Below are positions 55,317 through 64,000 of a stretch of DNA of 64,000 bases, in pieces. Made by a program: the position numbers and the translations under genes. This DNA comes from Kitagawia praeruptora. Taxonomy: Eukaryota; Streptophyta; Magnoliopsida; Apiales; Apiaceae. Location: positions 29,196,501-29,260,500 of the forward strand of contig CM075348.1 in the NCBI GenBank assembly GCA_037693485.1, read 5' to 3'. The notes under the pieces were generated by a model. That model searched no databases, had not been told where the DNA came from, and saw nothing but the letters and a program-made list of their open reading frames with translations. Positions within the stretch are counted from its first letter, which is position 1. Every line of letters starts with the position of its first letter.

Positions 55317-58300
55317 TCAGAAACTTTCATAGTTTACCATTCCCAGTTCATTCACCAACTTTGTAAACGTAGCTTCAGGAAGTGGCTTGGTGAATATATC
55401 AGCTAGCTGTTGATCAGTAGGAACAAAGTGTAACTCAATTGTCCCTTCCATTACTTGCTCTCTTATGAAATGATATCTGATACTGATATGCTTAGTAAGA
55501 GAATGCTGTACTGGATTTCCTGTCATAGCAATAGCACTTTGGTTATCACAATAAATAGGTATTTTTGAATATGACAAACCATAGTCCATTAGCTGATTTC
55601 TCATCCACATGATCTGAGCATAACAGCTTCCTGCAGCAATGTACTCAGCTTCTGCAGTTGATGTAGAGATAGACTTTTGCTTTTTACTGAACCAAGAAAC
55701 AAGTCTTCCTCCAAGAAACTGACAACTGCCTGAAGTACTTTTTCTGTCTATTTTACAGCCTGCAAAATCAGCTTCTGAGTAACCACATAAATTAAAATCA
55801 GATTCCCTAGTAGCATACCAAAGGCCAAGAGATGGTGTGCCTTTCAAGTATCTGAAAATCCTTTTTACAGCTATAAGATGTGGTTCTCTGGGTTCTGCCT
55901 GAAATCTTGCACATAGACAGGTTGCATACATGATATCTGGTCTACTAGCAGTTAGATACAACAGTGAGCCAATCATACCTCTATAATTAGTTACATCCAC
56001 CTCAGTACCTTGATTGGGATCAAGCTTGGTAGCTGTAGCTATGGGAGTTGATGCAGTAGAGCTGTCTTGCATGTTAAACTTTTTCAAAAGGTTCTTTGTA
56101 TATTTTGACTGATTGATAAAAATCCCATCATCAGTCTGCTTAACTTGTAGACCTAAGAAATAGCTCATTTCTCCCATCATGCTCATTTGATATCTAGACT
56201 GCATTAGCTTTGAAAACTTCTCACATAATTTAGAGTTAGTTGACCCAAAAATGATATCATCAACATAAATTTGAACTAACAGCAAGTCCTTACCATGATT
56301 CAAATAAAACAAGGTTTTATCAATTGTACCTCTTTTGAATCCACTTTCCAGTAAGAATTGAGCCAATGTCTCATACCAGGCTCTTGGAGCTTGCTTTAGT
56401 CCATAAAGTGCTTTATCCAGTCTATAGACATAATCTGGATGTTTTGAATCAACGAAGCCAGGAGGTTGTTCAACATAAAATTCCTCTTCTAATTCTCCAT
56501 TGAGAAAAGAACTTTTCATATCCATCTAGAAAACTTTAAATTTCTTGTGGGCTGCATATGCAAGAAAGATTCTGATGGCTTCCAATCTTGCAACGGGAGC
56601 AAATGTCTCATCATAGTCTATTCCTTCCTGTTGAGAATATCCCTTTGCAACTAGTCTTGCTTTATTTCTGATGATGGTGCCATCTGAATCTGTCTTGTTT
56701 CTGAACACCCACTTTGTACCTATAATAGACCTTCCTTTTGGCCTTGGTACTAGTTTCCAGACATCATTTCTTTCAAACTCATTTAGTTCTTCTTGCATAG
56801 CCATAACCCAATCAGCATCCTTTAGTGCATCTTTAACTTTCTTAGGTTCTTCTTTTGATAGAAAGTTATGATAAAGACATTCATTTTGAGTTGTACTTCT
56901 AGTTCTAACACCTACTTCAGGATTCCCAATAATTAAATCAGGATTATGACTTTTAGTCCATTTTCTTGCTGGTGGTAAATCATTTCTTAAATTTGATGCT
57001 TCCCCTGGATTGGTGTTATCTTCAAAAGAACTAGTGTTGTTAGAAGCTCCCCCTGAGATATTGCTATCTGTTTCTGATCTGCTGTCAGAATTGTCACTTG
57101 AATCTATTTCTGATGAATCTCCTCTTGATGTTTGATTTGTTTCATTGTTGATGGTCTCTTGATGTTGCTCCCCCTCAACATTTGCATTCCCATCAATAAT
57201 CTATGTTTCATCAGTAATAACTGGTTCATCGGGATTTGATGAATTATCAGTATCTGACAAGATTTCATCAGAATTCTTGGAGGCTTCATTTGCAAAAATC
57301 AAATCATCATGTAAGTCTTCAGAAATTCCTGTAATCTTCTTATCATCGAAAGATACATTTATTGACTCCATGACTGTCTTTGTTCTTAGATTGTAAACTT
57401 TAAAGGCTCTTGATGATGGGTAGCCAATAAAGATGCCCTCATCTGCTTTAGTCTCAAATTTTCCAAGCTGTTCAGGATGAGGTCTTAGAACAAAGCACTT
57501 ACAGCCAAATACATGCAAATGCTTCAGACTTGGCTTCTTTTCCTTGATCATCTGATAAGGAGTTACACCATGTCTGTTAATCAGTGTAATATTCTGAGTG
57601 TAGCATGCTGTGTTGACTGCTTCTGCCCAGAAATATGTAGGAAGTTTAGCTTCCTCCAACATAGTTCTACCCGCTTCAATAAGAGTTCTGTTCTTTCTTT
57701 TAACTACTCCATTTTGCTGAGGTGTGCCTGGAGCAGAGAATTGTTGAACTATTCCTTTGTATTTGCAAAACTCTTCCATTGCTAAATTCTTGAATTCAGT
57801 TCCATTATCACTTCTTAAAATCTTGACTTTAAACTTTGTACCAGTCTCTATGAGTCTCACATGATCCAAAAGTATCTCAGCTATTTCGTCCTTTCTGTGT
57901 AGAAAATACACCCATGTATATCTAGTATACTCATCAACAATTACTAGAGTATATCTTTTCTTACTGATGGACATTACGTTTACTGGTCCAAACAAGTCAA
58001 GATGAAGCATGTGATATGGTTCATCAATTGAGGATTCTGTCTTGCTCTTAAAAGATGTCCTTCTTTGTTTAGCTTTCTGACAAGCATCACAAAGTCCATC
58101 TGGAGAATACAATTCCTTAGGTAATCCTCTCACTAAGTCTTTCTTTACCAACTCATTTATATTGTTGAAGTTGAGATGAGAAAGCTTCTTGTGCCAACTC
58201 CAACTTTCATCTACAGTCGCTTTACTGATGAGGCATGTAGAGTGTCCATCAGTATTGGTATAGATGTTGGCTTCATAAATGTTACCATGTCTTTGTCCAG

Positions 58301-58616
58301 TTAAAGCAACCTTCCCTGAAGATTTGCTGATTACTTCAAAATGAGTATCATAGAAGTTGACATGATAACCTCTGTCAGTGATTTGACTAACACTAAGCAG
58401 ATTGTGTTTGAGTCCTTTCACCAGAGCTACTTTTTCAATGATGACATTTCCAATGATAATACTGCCATAACTCAAAGTTTGTCCAATGTTGCCATCTCCA
58501 TAAGACACAGTTGGGCCATCCTTTTCTTCAAATTCTGATAGCAGGGTTTTGTCTCCAGTCATGTGCACAGAACATCCACTATCCATGACTAACACATTTT
58601 TCTTTTTGCCCTGCAA
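55317..58616 (-). pseudogene. Copia pol: protease, integrase, reverse transcriptase, RNase H (two in-frame stops)
   Basis: One continuous frame of 1,100 codons is broken only by TAG at 57203-57201 and TAG at 56528-56526. Protease VLVMDSGCSVHMTGD; GAG-pre-integrase SWSWHKKLSHLNF and CDACQKAKQ; integrase core HLDLFGPV, RSDNGTEF and QQNGVVKRKNRT. In the last block the catalytic Glu of the DDE triad is Lys, so integrase should be dead. Reverse transcriptase has GTKWVFRNKTDSDG, MDMKSSFLNGELEE and VQIYVDDIIFGSTN. RNase H has CGYSEADFAGCKIDRKSTSG, STAEAEYIAAGSC and LADIFTKPLPEA. The second stop replaces the Gln that usually precedes MD(V/M)K. Confidence 0.92.
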
Positions 58617-58633
58617 CCAGAATCACAAAGAAT

Positions 58634-59497
58634 TCAGTTAGAATTTTTAAGAACCCACACTTGTTGGGTTCTTTTAGCATGCAATTTAACACTTTTAGCA
58701 GCAGAAGTTTTCTTAACAAAAATGTTTTCTTTAGAATTACCTCCTTTAGAATTCATTTTGTTATCATTAGAATTAACAGATGCATGCTTAGTATTCACAT
58801 TCTTTGTTTTGCCAGAATTTGCACTTTTATTGAACTTTGGCAATGGTTCATAAACATTGTAGTACAAATTATGATATTCTTCACACATATAAATAGAATG
58901 CCATTTACTACCACAGTGAAAGCAGGGATTTTGTGGTTTATAAAATACTGTCCTATTCCTAATGTCAGACTTAGGAATAACAGTAGTCTTCTTCTTACTC
59001 CTCATGCAGTCAATAACAAGATGATTAGAGTTACCACAATTAAAACATGTCTTTCTTGGTGCATTTGGAATATTCTTATAATTATTCTCCTTGTTTATTC
59101 CAACTTTACCATTCCTGTTTCTTTTGATAGTAGAGACTCTCTTCACATCTGTCACATCACAGATTTTATCTCTCAGTTGTTTCTTTGACAAAAGACCTAC
59201 ATTCTTGTTTTGGATAGACTTTGATTTAGAATTCTGTGCAGAAGTGGATCCCTCTTCAGTAATAGATTTGGGATTTTCTGGATACACATAATTCACAGGC
59301 TTTAATTTAGTCTTTGTACTGCCTGTAACATATCTATAGGTTTTTGGATTAGTTGAGTCATTGATAACAACTCTTCCTGGATTTGATGAAACAACCTTTT
59401 CCTTGTTCTTTTTCTCATTCTCTGGCTTATAACCTAGACACTCTTTCCAGTTTTTATCTGTGATGATCTCATGAGTTTTTGTTCCAGAATGTTCCAA
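58634..59497 (-). pseudogene. Copia gag, C-terminal part with two more zinc knuckles
   Basis: This 287-codon ORF is in a shifted frame relative to the preceding gag. It contains CFNCGNSNHLVIDC and CFHCGSKWHSIYMCEEYH in a basic, Asn/Lys-rich background. The shift with the previous ORF occurs in the overlap 59434-59497. The end (VWVLKNSN) is near the protease frame, which starts in yet another frame at 58616. Together with the upstream knuckle, the gag has three CCHC-type knuckles, more than the usual one. Confidence 0.8.
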
Positions 59498-60960
59498 GTT
59501 CTGAGTTTTTCATTAGCATCCTTAAGTTGCATTTCAAGTTCTTTACACTTAAACTCTATTTCATGTTTCATGTGTTTAGCATTATCACATTCTGTTTGAA
59601 CTTCCTGCAAGAAAATTAACTCAGCTTTTAGATGATCATTTCTTTTAGTTACCTCTGCCATCTGAGATTTTATTCTAGTATTTTCAAGAGTTTGACTCCT
59701 AAAACTGATATGCAGAGACTTAAGAAAAGACCTTAACTCAGAGACATTATTTGTATCAAACTCAAACAAAGTTTCAGATACCTTAGATTCAGCAGCAGCA
59801 ACAGTCTCATCAATATTGGCCATTAGTGCATAATTCACCTCTTCTCCTTCAGATTCTGAGGAAGAGTCCATCCAATCCTTGCTTGATGAGATAAGAGCTT
59901 TGGTCTTTGCCTTTTTGCACTCAGTTGCAAAATGACCCATTCCATCACAGTTGTAGCATCTGACTTTTGACTTGTCAAATTTGCTGCTTTCATCTTCTTT
60001 CTTCTTGTACCTGTCTTTGTCAGCATTGAAGTTTTTCTTCTGGAACCTACCTTGCTTCCTAGCCTTTCTGAACTTTATCTTCTTGAAGCCCTTGACTATC
60101 ATAGCTACCATCTCCATCATATCAGAATCAGTAGAGTCATCATCAGTATCAGAATCAGACTTAGCATCAGTATCTGATGATGAGTCATCAGGAATTGACT
60201 CCACAACTCTACTTTTTCTTGAAGAACCTTCTTCAGCTTTTCCTTTTGATTTTGATTCAACATTCAAAGCAACAGATTTTGCTTTGACATTTTTCTTGTT
60301 CTTTCTCTGTTGAACCTCAAGATCGTAGGTTCTTAGCATCCCATAGACTTCATCAAGAGACAGCATCTTAAGATCATATTGATGCCTTATGATTGAAGCT
60401 TGAGTATCCCACTCCTCAGTTAGAGCTCTTAGAAACTTGGTATTTGAATCTTCTGGATCATACTCTTTGCCAACTAGAGATAGATTGTTCAGCAGTGTTA
60501 GAAATCTATCATAGATATCATTAAGGCTTTCATCAGATCTAGCATCGAACTGCTCATACTCCTGAATCAATAGAGCCCTTCTGTTTCTTTTGATAGATTC
60601 AGTGCCTTGACATTGAGTTTCTAAAGTATCCCAAATTTCCTTTGCAGTCTTGCATGCTATGATCCTGTTTGACATGACATTATCAAGACTGTTGTGCAAA
60701 ATATTTTTTACCTTTGCATCTTTGAGCACTTGAGCCTTTTCTTCTGGAGTCCACTCACTCTTTGCCTTGATGACATGGTGTTCAGCAACAGTTTCAGTTC
60801 TTACAACTAATCTTGTTAGAAGAAATGGTCCATCATTGATCCTGTCAAGATAGTTAGGATCAGTGGCTTCCAGATACATTAACATCTTCACCTTCCATGT
60901 TGGATACTCAGTTTTCTTGAGAATGGGAATCTTAATGCTTTCATACTTGCTTGTCGACAT
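59434..60960 (-). pseudogene. Copia gag, N-terminal part
   Basis: This 508-codon ORF starts MSTSKYESIKIPILKKTEYP, continues with the UBN2-type gag core (EIWDTLETQCQGTESIKRNR, EYEQFDARSDESLNDIYDRF, FLRALTEEWDTQASIIRHQY) and a Ser/Asp-rich linker. A zinc knuckle CYNCDGMGHFATEC sits near 59910-59950 and a long coiled coil (residues about 415-495) follows. It leaves frame near 59434-59497, where a second gag-like ORF in another frame overlaps it. The original product was probably one longer gag. Confidence 0.85.
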
Positions 60961-61008
60961 CTTAAGATCGTTTCTGATTACTATTAATCAGTTTGCTCTG
61001 ATACCAAT

Positions 61009-61494
61009 TATTGCCCAGTAATTAACAATTGTAGAAGGGGGGTTGAATACAATTGTATAAGATTTTCGACTTAAACAGGAATAACACAAGTATTAATTAA
61101 TAACAGCTTTATTAATTCTGATATAAAACTGTAACAAAACTCTCTTAAGAAATTCTTATGTTCTTAAGAGCTGCTAGGTTACAAGATAACTCGTGTATGT
61201 GATTACAAACATGTAAAACCTAAACTGTGTTTATATAGCATACACAGCTACACTATCAATTACAAGATATTCTAAATCAATTACATATTACTCTGAATGC
61301 ATATCTTGTATGATAGCTGCCTTCCTATAAATTAGGAACCGACATATCAATCTTCCTTGATCTCTGGTTTGACGAGAATCTTCACGTAATCCTGACCAGC
61401 TTCTAATATTGACAATACCTTCATACTGACATCGTACTACTGATGACGTCAGCAACAACCCAGATCCTGATATCACTTAAATCAATATCTAAAA
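61009..61494 (-). repeat. 5' LTR of the minus-strand Copia
   Basis: Same sequence as 48457-48938 with an extra stretch of about 26 bases (TGATATAAAACTGTAACAAA...) and a few substitutions. Its terminal CA, on the minus strand, has decayed to TA beside the primer binding site. Confidence 0.93.
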
Positions 61495-62299
61495 AAATGG
61501 TAAGGCAAAAAAGAAGGGCCATTGGTGGTGAAATAGCTTCTGCTTTAAGAGAAGAGGTGGACAGATTGTTGCCAGCTGGCCTGGTGAGGGAATATTTTTA
61601 TCCCATGTGGTTGGCTAACCCGGTGTTGGTTAAAAAACCCAATGGAAAATGGCGTACCTGTGTGGATTTTACAGACCTGAATAAGATGCAACTGCTGGGC
61701 ATGCTCTACTAAGCTTTATGGATGCATATTCTGGATACAATCAAATTCCTATGTATGGCCCATACCAGGAGCACACCTCCTTTATAACGGATAGGGGTTT
61801 GTATTGCTATATTGGGATGCCTTTTGGTTTAATAAATGCGGGAGCTACGTATCAGCATCTGGTAAACATGATGTTCAAGGATCAAATTGGGAAAATAATG
61901 GAGGTGTATGTCGACGATATGTTGGTAAAGTCAAAAGAGGCAGCTGATCATGTATCGCACTTAGTAGAAATGTTTGACATCTTAAGGAAATATATGATGA
62001 AGCTCAACCCTCAGAAATGTGTGTTTGGGGTAGAGTCCAGAAAATTTCTTGGGTTCATGGTCAATCATCGTGGTATCGAAGCCAATCCTGCGAAGATAAA
62101 AGCATTGTTGAAGATGAGGTCACCTAGGAATATTAAAGAGGTTCAATCATTAACAGGAAGAGTATCAACTTTGAACAGGTTCGTCTCAAAATCCTCAGAC
62201 AAGTGTAAAGAATTCTTTTCGGCAATTAAGAAAGGAAAGAACTTTGAGTGGACAGCTGAATGTGAAGCTGCTTTTGAGAAGCTAAAGGAACAGTTGAGT
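61495..62299 (+). pseudogene. Gypsy reverse transcriptase (deleted and frameshifted)
   Basis: It resumes directly after the Copia target duplication AAATG, with QKRRAIGGE, LREEVDRLLPAGLVREYFYP, WLANPVLVKKPNGKWRTCVD and FTDLNK. A deletion at about 61686 removes about 17 codons of the segment that normally leads to the HALLSFMDAYSGYNQI block and shifts the frame. It continues from 61718: EHTSFITDRGLYCYIGMPFG, VYVDDMLVKSKEAADH (active site YVDD), LGFMVNHRGIEANPAKIKAL and ending in the connection domain. It is cut at 62300 by a new LTR. Confidence 0.88.
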
Positions 62300-64000
62300 T
62301 GTAACGACCCGAAAAATTTCGTGTAATTTATTATATTAAAATATATTTTTAGTTGATTTTACTGTGTGTTAGTTTATTTTTAATGCATTTAAACGCGTTT
62401 TGATTTTTATAAAATAGGGAAATTATCCCATACGTGTTATGTGACTTCTGTGTATCATAGAATATTTTATTCTATTTTTCTGTAATTTTTATATTTTTAG
62501 AATACAGTTATTTTGCATTTTAAATTCCGGACTCAGCCCCTGTATTGGATTCGAGGCCCTGTTTTTCATAAAATTATTTTCATATAATAATGGGATGTTC
62601 AAAAATGTATTATGTTGTAATTTTTGTAAAATTCATAATTTTTGGGGAATTTTGACATTTATATTATATTTGTTTACAAATATAAATTTATCATTTTTAT
62701 CCCATAAAAATTATTTTTAAGGCTTAATGATTTTAATTAGGGGTTAAAAATATTTTTGGGTATTAATTTTTGATTAATATAAATAGAAATCAGATTTTTT
62801 TTATTTATTAAAAAAAATCAGAAAATCAGTTTTTATTTTATTTTATTAAAAATTCTGGAAATTCTCTGAAAATTGTTCTTGGTGTTCTTGGAGATCAAAC
62901 TCACTTTTGAAGGTGTTTTCGATATCCGATTTTGGAGTTCAAGTAGTCGAATCGAAGCCCTCGACATCTAGTTTCATAATATGCAATCAGATTTCATGTG
63001 GGGTAAAATTTCGATTTTACATAAATTTTCTTTTGAATCTGCGTTTTTAGGGTTCTTCATCAAATTTGGGGATTTTTGATTCGTTGTTTGTTCAGTCGAT
63101 TTGATTGTTTGTATAACTTCTAGAGGTTATGGGTAACGTGTATATGTGTTTAATTTGATTGTTCTAATGCCGGATTGTGATATTCAAGTTTGTTAGTTTT
63201 GACCGAAAATAAGAATCATTCGTTCATAGCTTGTATTGATTGTTTGTATGTATGCTGTTAGGGGTTATATTGTACGAGTTATGGGCTTCGTTTTGTGATA
63301 TAGAACACCTGATTTGGTTTAGAAATAAGCAAAAACGAATTTTGCCGGATATGGGTTTTGAAGTCGCCGGATTTCGTGCGGTTCCTATTGATTCTTGCTT
63401 GTTTGGTTCGTTTTTGGTGTGTTATGAATGGTCCAATAGATAGGGAGTGTTTTGAGGTAAGTTTGGAGTGTAAAAGGAGGCTCACCGGAGTTTTTTTTGT
63501 CACCGGAAAATTTCCGGAATCCGGCAAACCTCCATTAATGGTGGTTGGAGGTTCTTTGTGTTCTTGGTGATGAATGTGTGGAGATGGTGATGAATAGTAA
63601 CCGTTTGATCTTAAAAATCTGAAAACATTTTCAGAAAAATGTTTTTGGATCAAATTTTTATAAAATTTTTCTAAAATTCAGATTTATTTTATATATTATT
63701 ATTTTAATTTCTAAAAATTAAATTTAATTAGTTAATTATTTTTAAATAATAATTTAATTGATTTAATTAATTGATTAATTCATTTTAATTGATTAATTAT
63801 ATTAATTAATTATTATTTAAATATATAATTGACTTCATTGAATTTAAATCTCTTTATTATAAAAGATTTATTATTTTTATGAGTTGATTAATAAATAATT
63901 AATTTGAATATTCAATTAATTTAATTATTAATTGAATTATTCTTATTAATTGCGTATTAATTAAACCGTTTATCCGTTTTCAACGAGAAAAGTATTTCTG
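62300..64000 (+). mobile_element. LTR of a further retrotransposon, cut by the window end
   Basis: TGTAACGACCCGAAAAATTTCG begins abruptly inside the gypsy reverse transcriptase at 62300. TGTAACGACCC is a frequent start of long LTRs of plant Ty3/gypsy elements. No coding follows for 1.7 kb: AT-rich DNA with GC-richer parts (about 63340-63540, CACCGGAAAATTTCCGGAATCCGG) and TTAATTAATT-rich DNA to the end. The end of the LTR, primer site and genes lie outside the window, so the family is an inference. TGAGT (62295-62299) should be the left target duplication. Confidence 0.6.

Larger units (their letters stand above)
48457..61494 (-). mobile_element. Copia-type LTR retrotransposon with extra ORFs, inserted in the gypsy element
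   Basis: LTRs at 48457-48938 and 61009-61494 differ by two indels and roughly ten substitutions, so the insertion is fairly recent. A perfect AAATG target duplication flanks it (48452-48456 and 61495-61499). On the minus strand the primer site TGGTATCAGAGC is at 61006-60995 and the purine tract AAATTGGGGGAGAT at about 48953-48940. Order on the minus strand: gag, protease, integrase, reverse transcriptase, RNase H, then about 6.3 kb of extra sequence with a very long sense ORF and a short antisense ORF. At 13 kb it is much longer than a standard Copia. The position of the extra ORF recalls SIRE/Maximus-type elements, which carry an env-like ORF after pol. Confidence 0.95.
44519..62299 (+). mobile_element. 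Ty3/gypsy LTR retrotransposon, truncated and interrupted
   Basis: A 782-bp 5' LTR (44519-45300) and the primer site TGGCGCTAGAAGGAGGGG are followed by gag with a CxxH...GH...C knuckle, protease, and a reverse transcriptase with YVDDMLVKSK. Reverse transcriptase follows protease and the FMDAYSGYNQI, MPFGLINAGATYQ and LGFMV blocks are of Ty3/gypsy type. A 13 kb Copia element has split it at the start of reverse transcriptase, and another LTR at 62300 cuts off RNase H, integrase and the 3' LTR. Several stops and a deletion show that it is dead. Its own sequence in this window totals about 4.7 kb. Confidence 0.9.

Noticed and set aside
1..64000. CRISPR arrays, rRNA genes or bacterial-type operons
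   Set aside because: None seen; introns, LTR elements and MITEs show plant nuclear DNA.

Overview
This is a plant nuclear window, from a eudicot. Five or six intron-bearing plant genes sit in AT-rich DNA that is mostly transposable elements in various states of decay. The retrotransposon styles remind me of asterids, perhaps Apiaceae, but that is a weak impression and not an identification.

Gene islands. A 60S ribosomal protein L9 gene (2143-4367, +, three exons) follows a telo-box promoter. Two nine-exon genes for mitochondrial stomatin-like SPFH proteins (8560-12424 and 13443-16466, both +) are a tandem duplication. The duplicated unit also held a convergent Kazal-type inhibitor gene: it is intact after the second copy (16924-17319, -) and reduced to fragments after the first (about 12830-13000). 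Further on are a three-exon LORELEI-like GPI-anchored protein gene (33097-33950, -), flanked by about 0.37 kb direct repeats, and a two-exon UNC93-like MFS gene (34790-36328, -).

Mobile DNA, left to right: a 1.08 kb foldback palindrome (1-1077); a Helitron (about 4818-8157) holding a Stowaway MITE and an internal duplication; and a 14 kb Copia element (18014-32022). The Copia 5' LTR is split by a 2.9 kb non-coding LTR element (18377-21285). Its reverse transcriptase is split by a 4.2 kb CACTA transposon (25904-30112) that carries a rearranged piece of an MGDG synthase gene and a chromodomain-like piece. Next come a hAT-type MITE (36961-37732), a Stowaway MITE (37757-37989), a palindromic Mutator-type MITE with a nested Stowaway (38589-39586), a second Helitron (40424-43153) with a tRNA-derived SINE-like insert, and a second hAT-like element (43450-44479).

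From 44519 to 62299 lies a Ty3/gypsy element, decayed, whose pol is split by a 13 kb minus-strand Copia element (48457-61494) with a perfect AAATG target duplication. The gypsy element is cut at 62300 by the LTR of another retroelement that runs off the window.

The most unusual item is inside the minus-strand Copia. Between pol and its 3' LTR it carries one very long extra sense reading frame (54103 down to 49016, about 1,696 codons, two in-frame stops). This has a globular N-terminus, a disordered middle with QEP-type repeats, a ubiquitin-interacting-motif-like segment, coiled coils and a basic tail. Divergently, on the opposite strand, is an 85-codon ORF with a well-placed TATA box (54496-54845). 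I do not recognise either protein.
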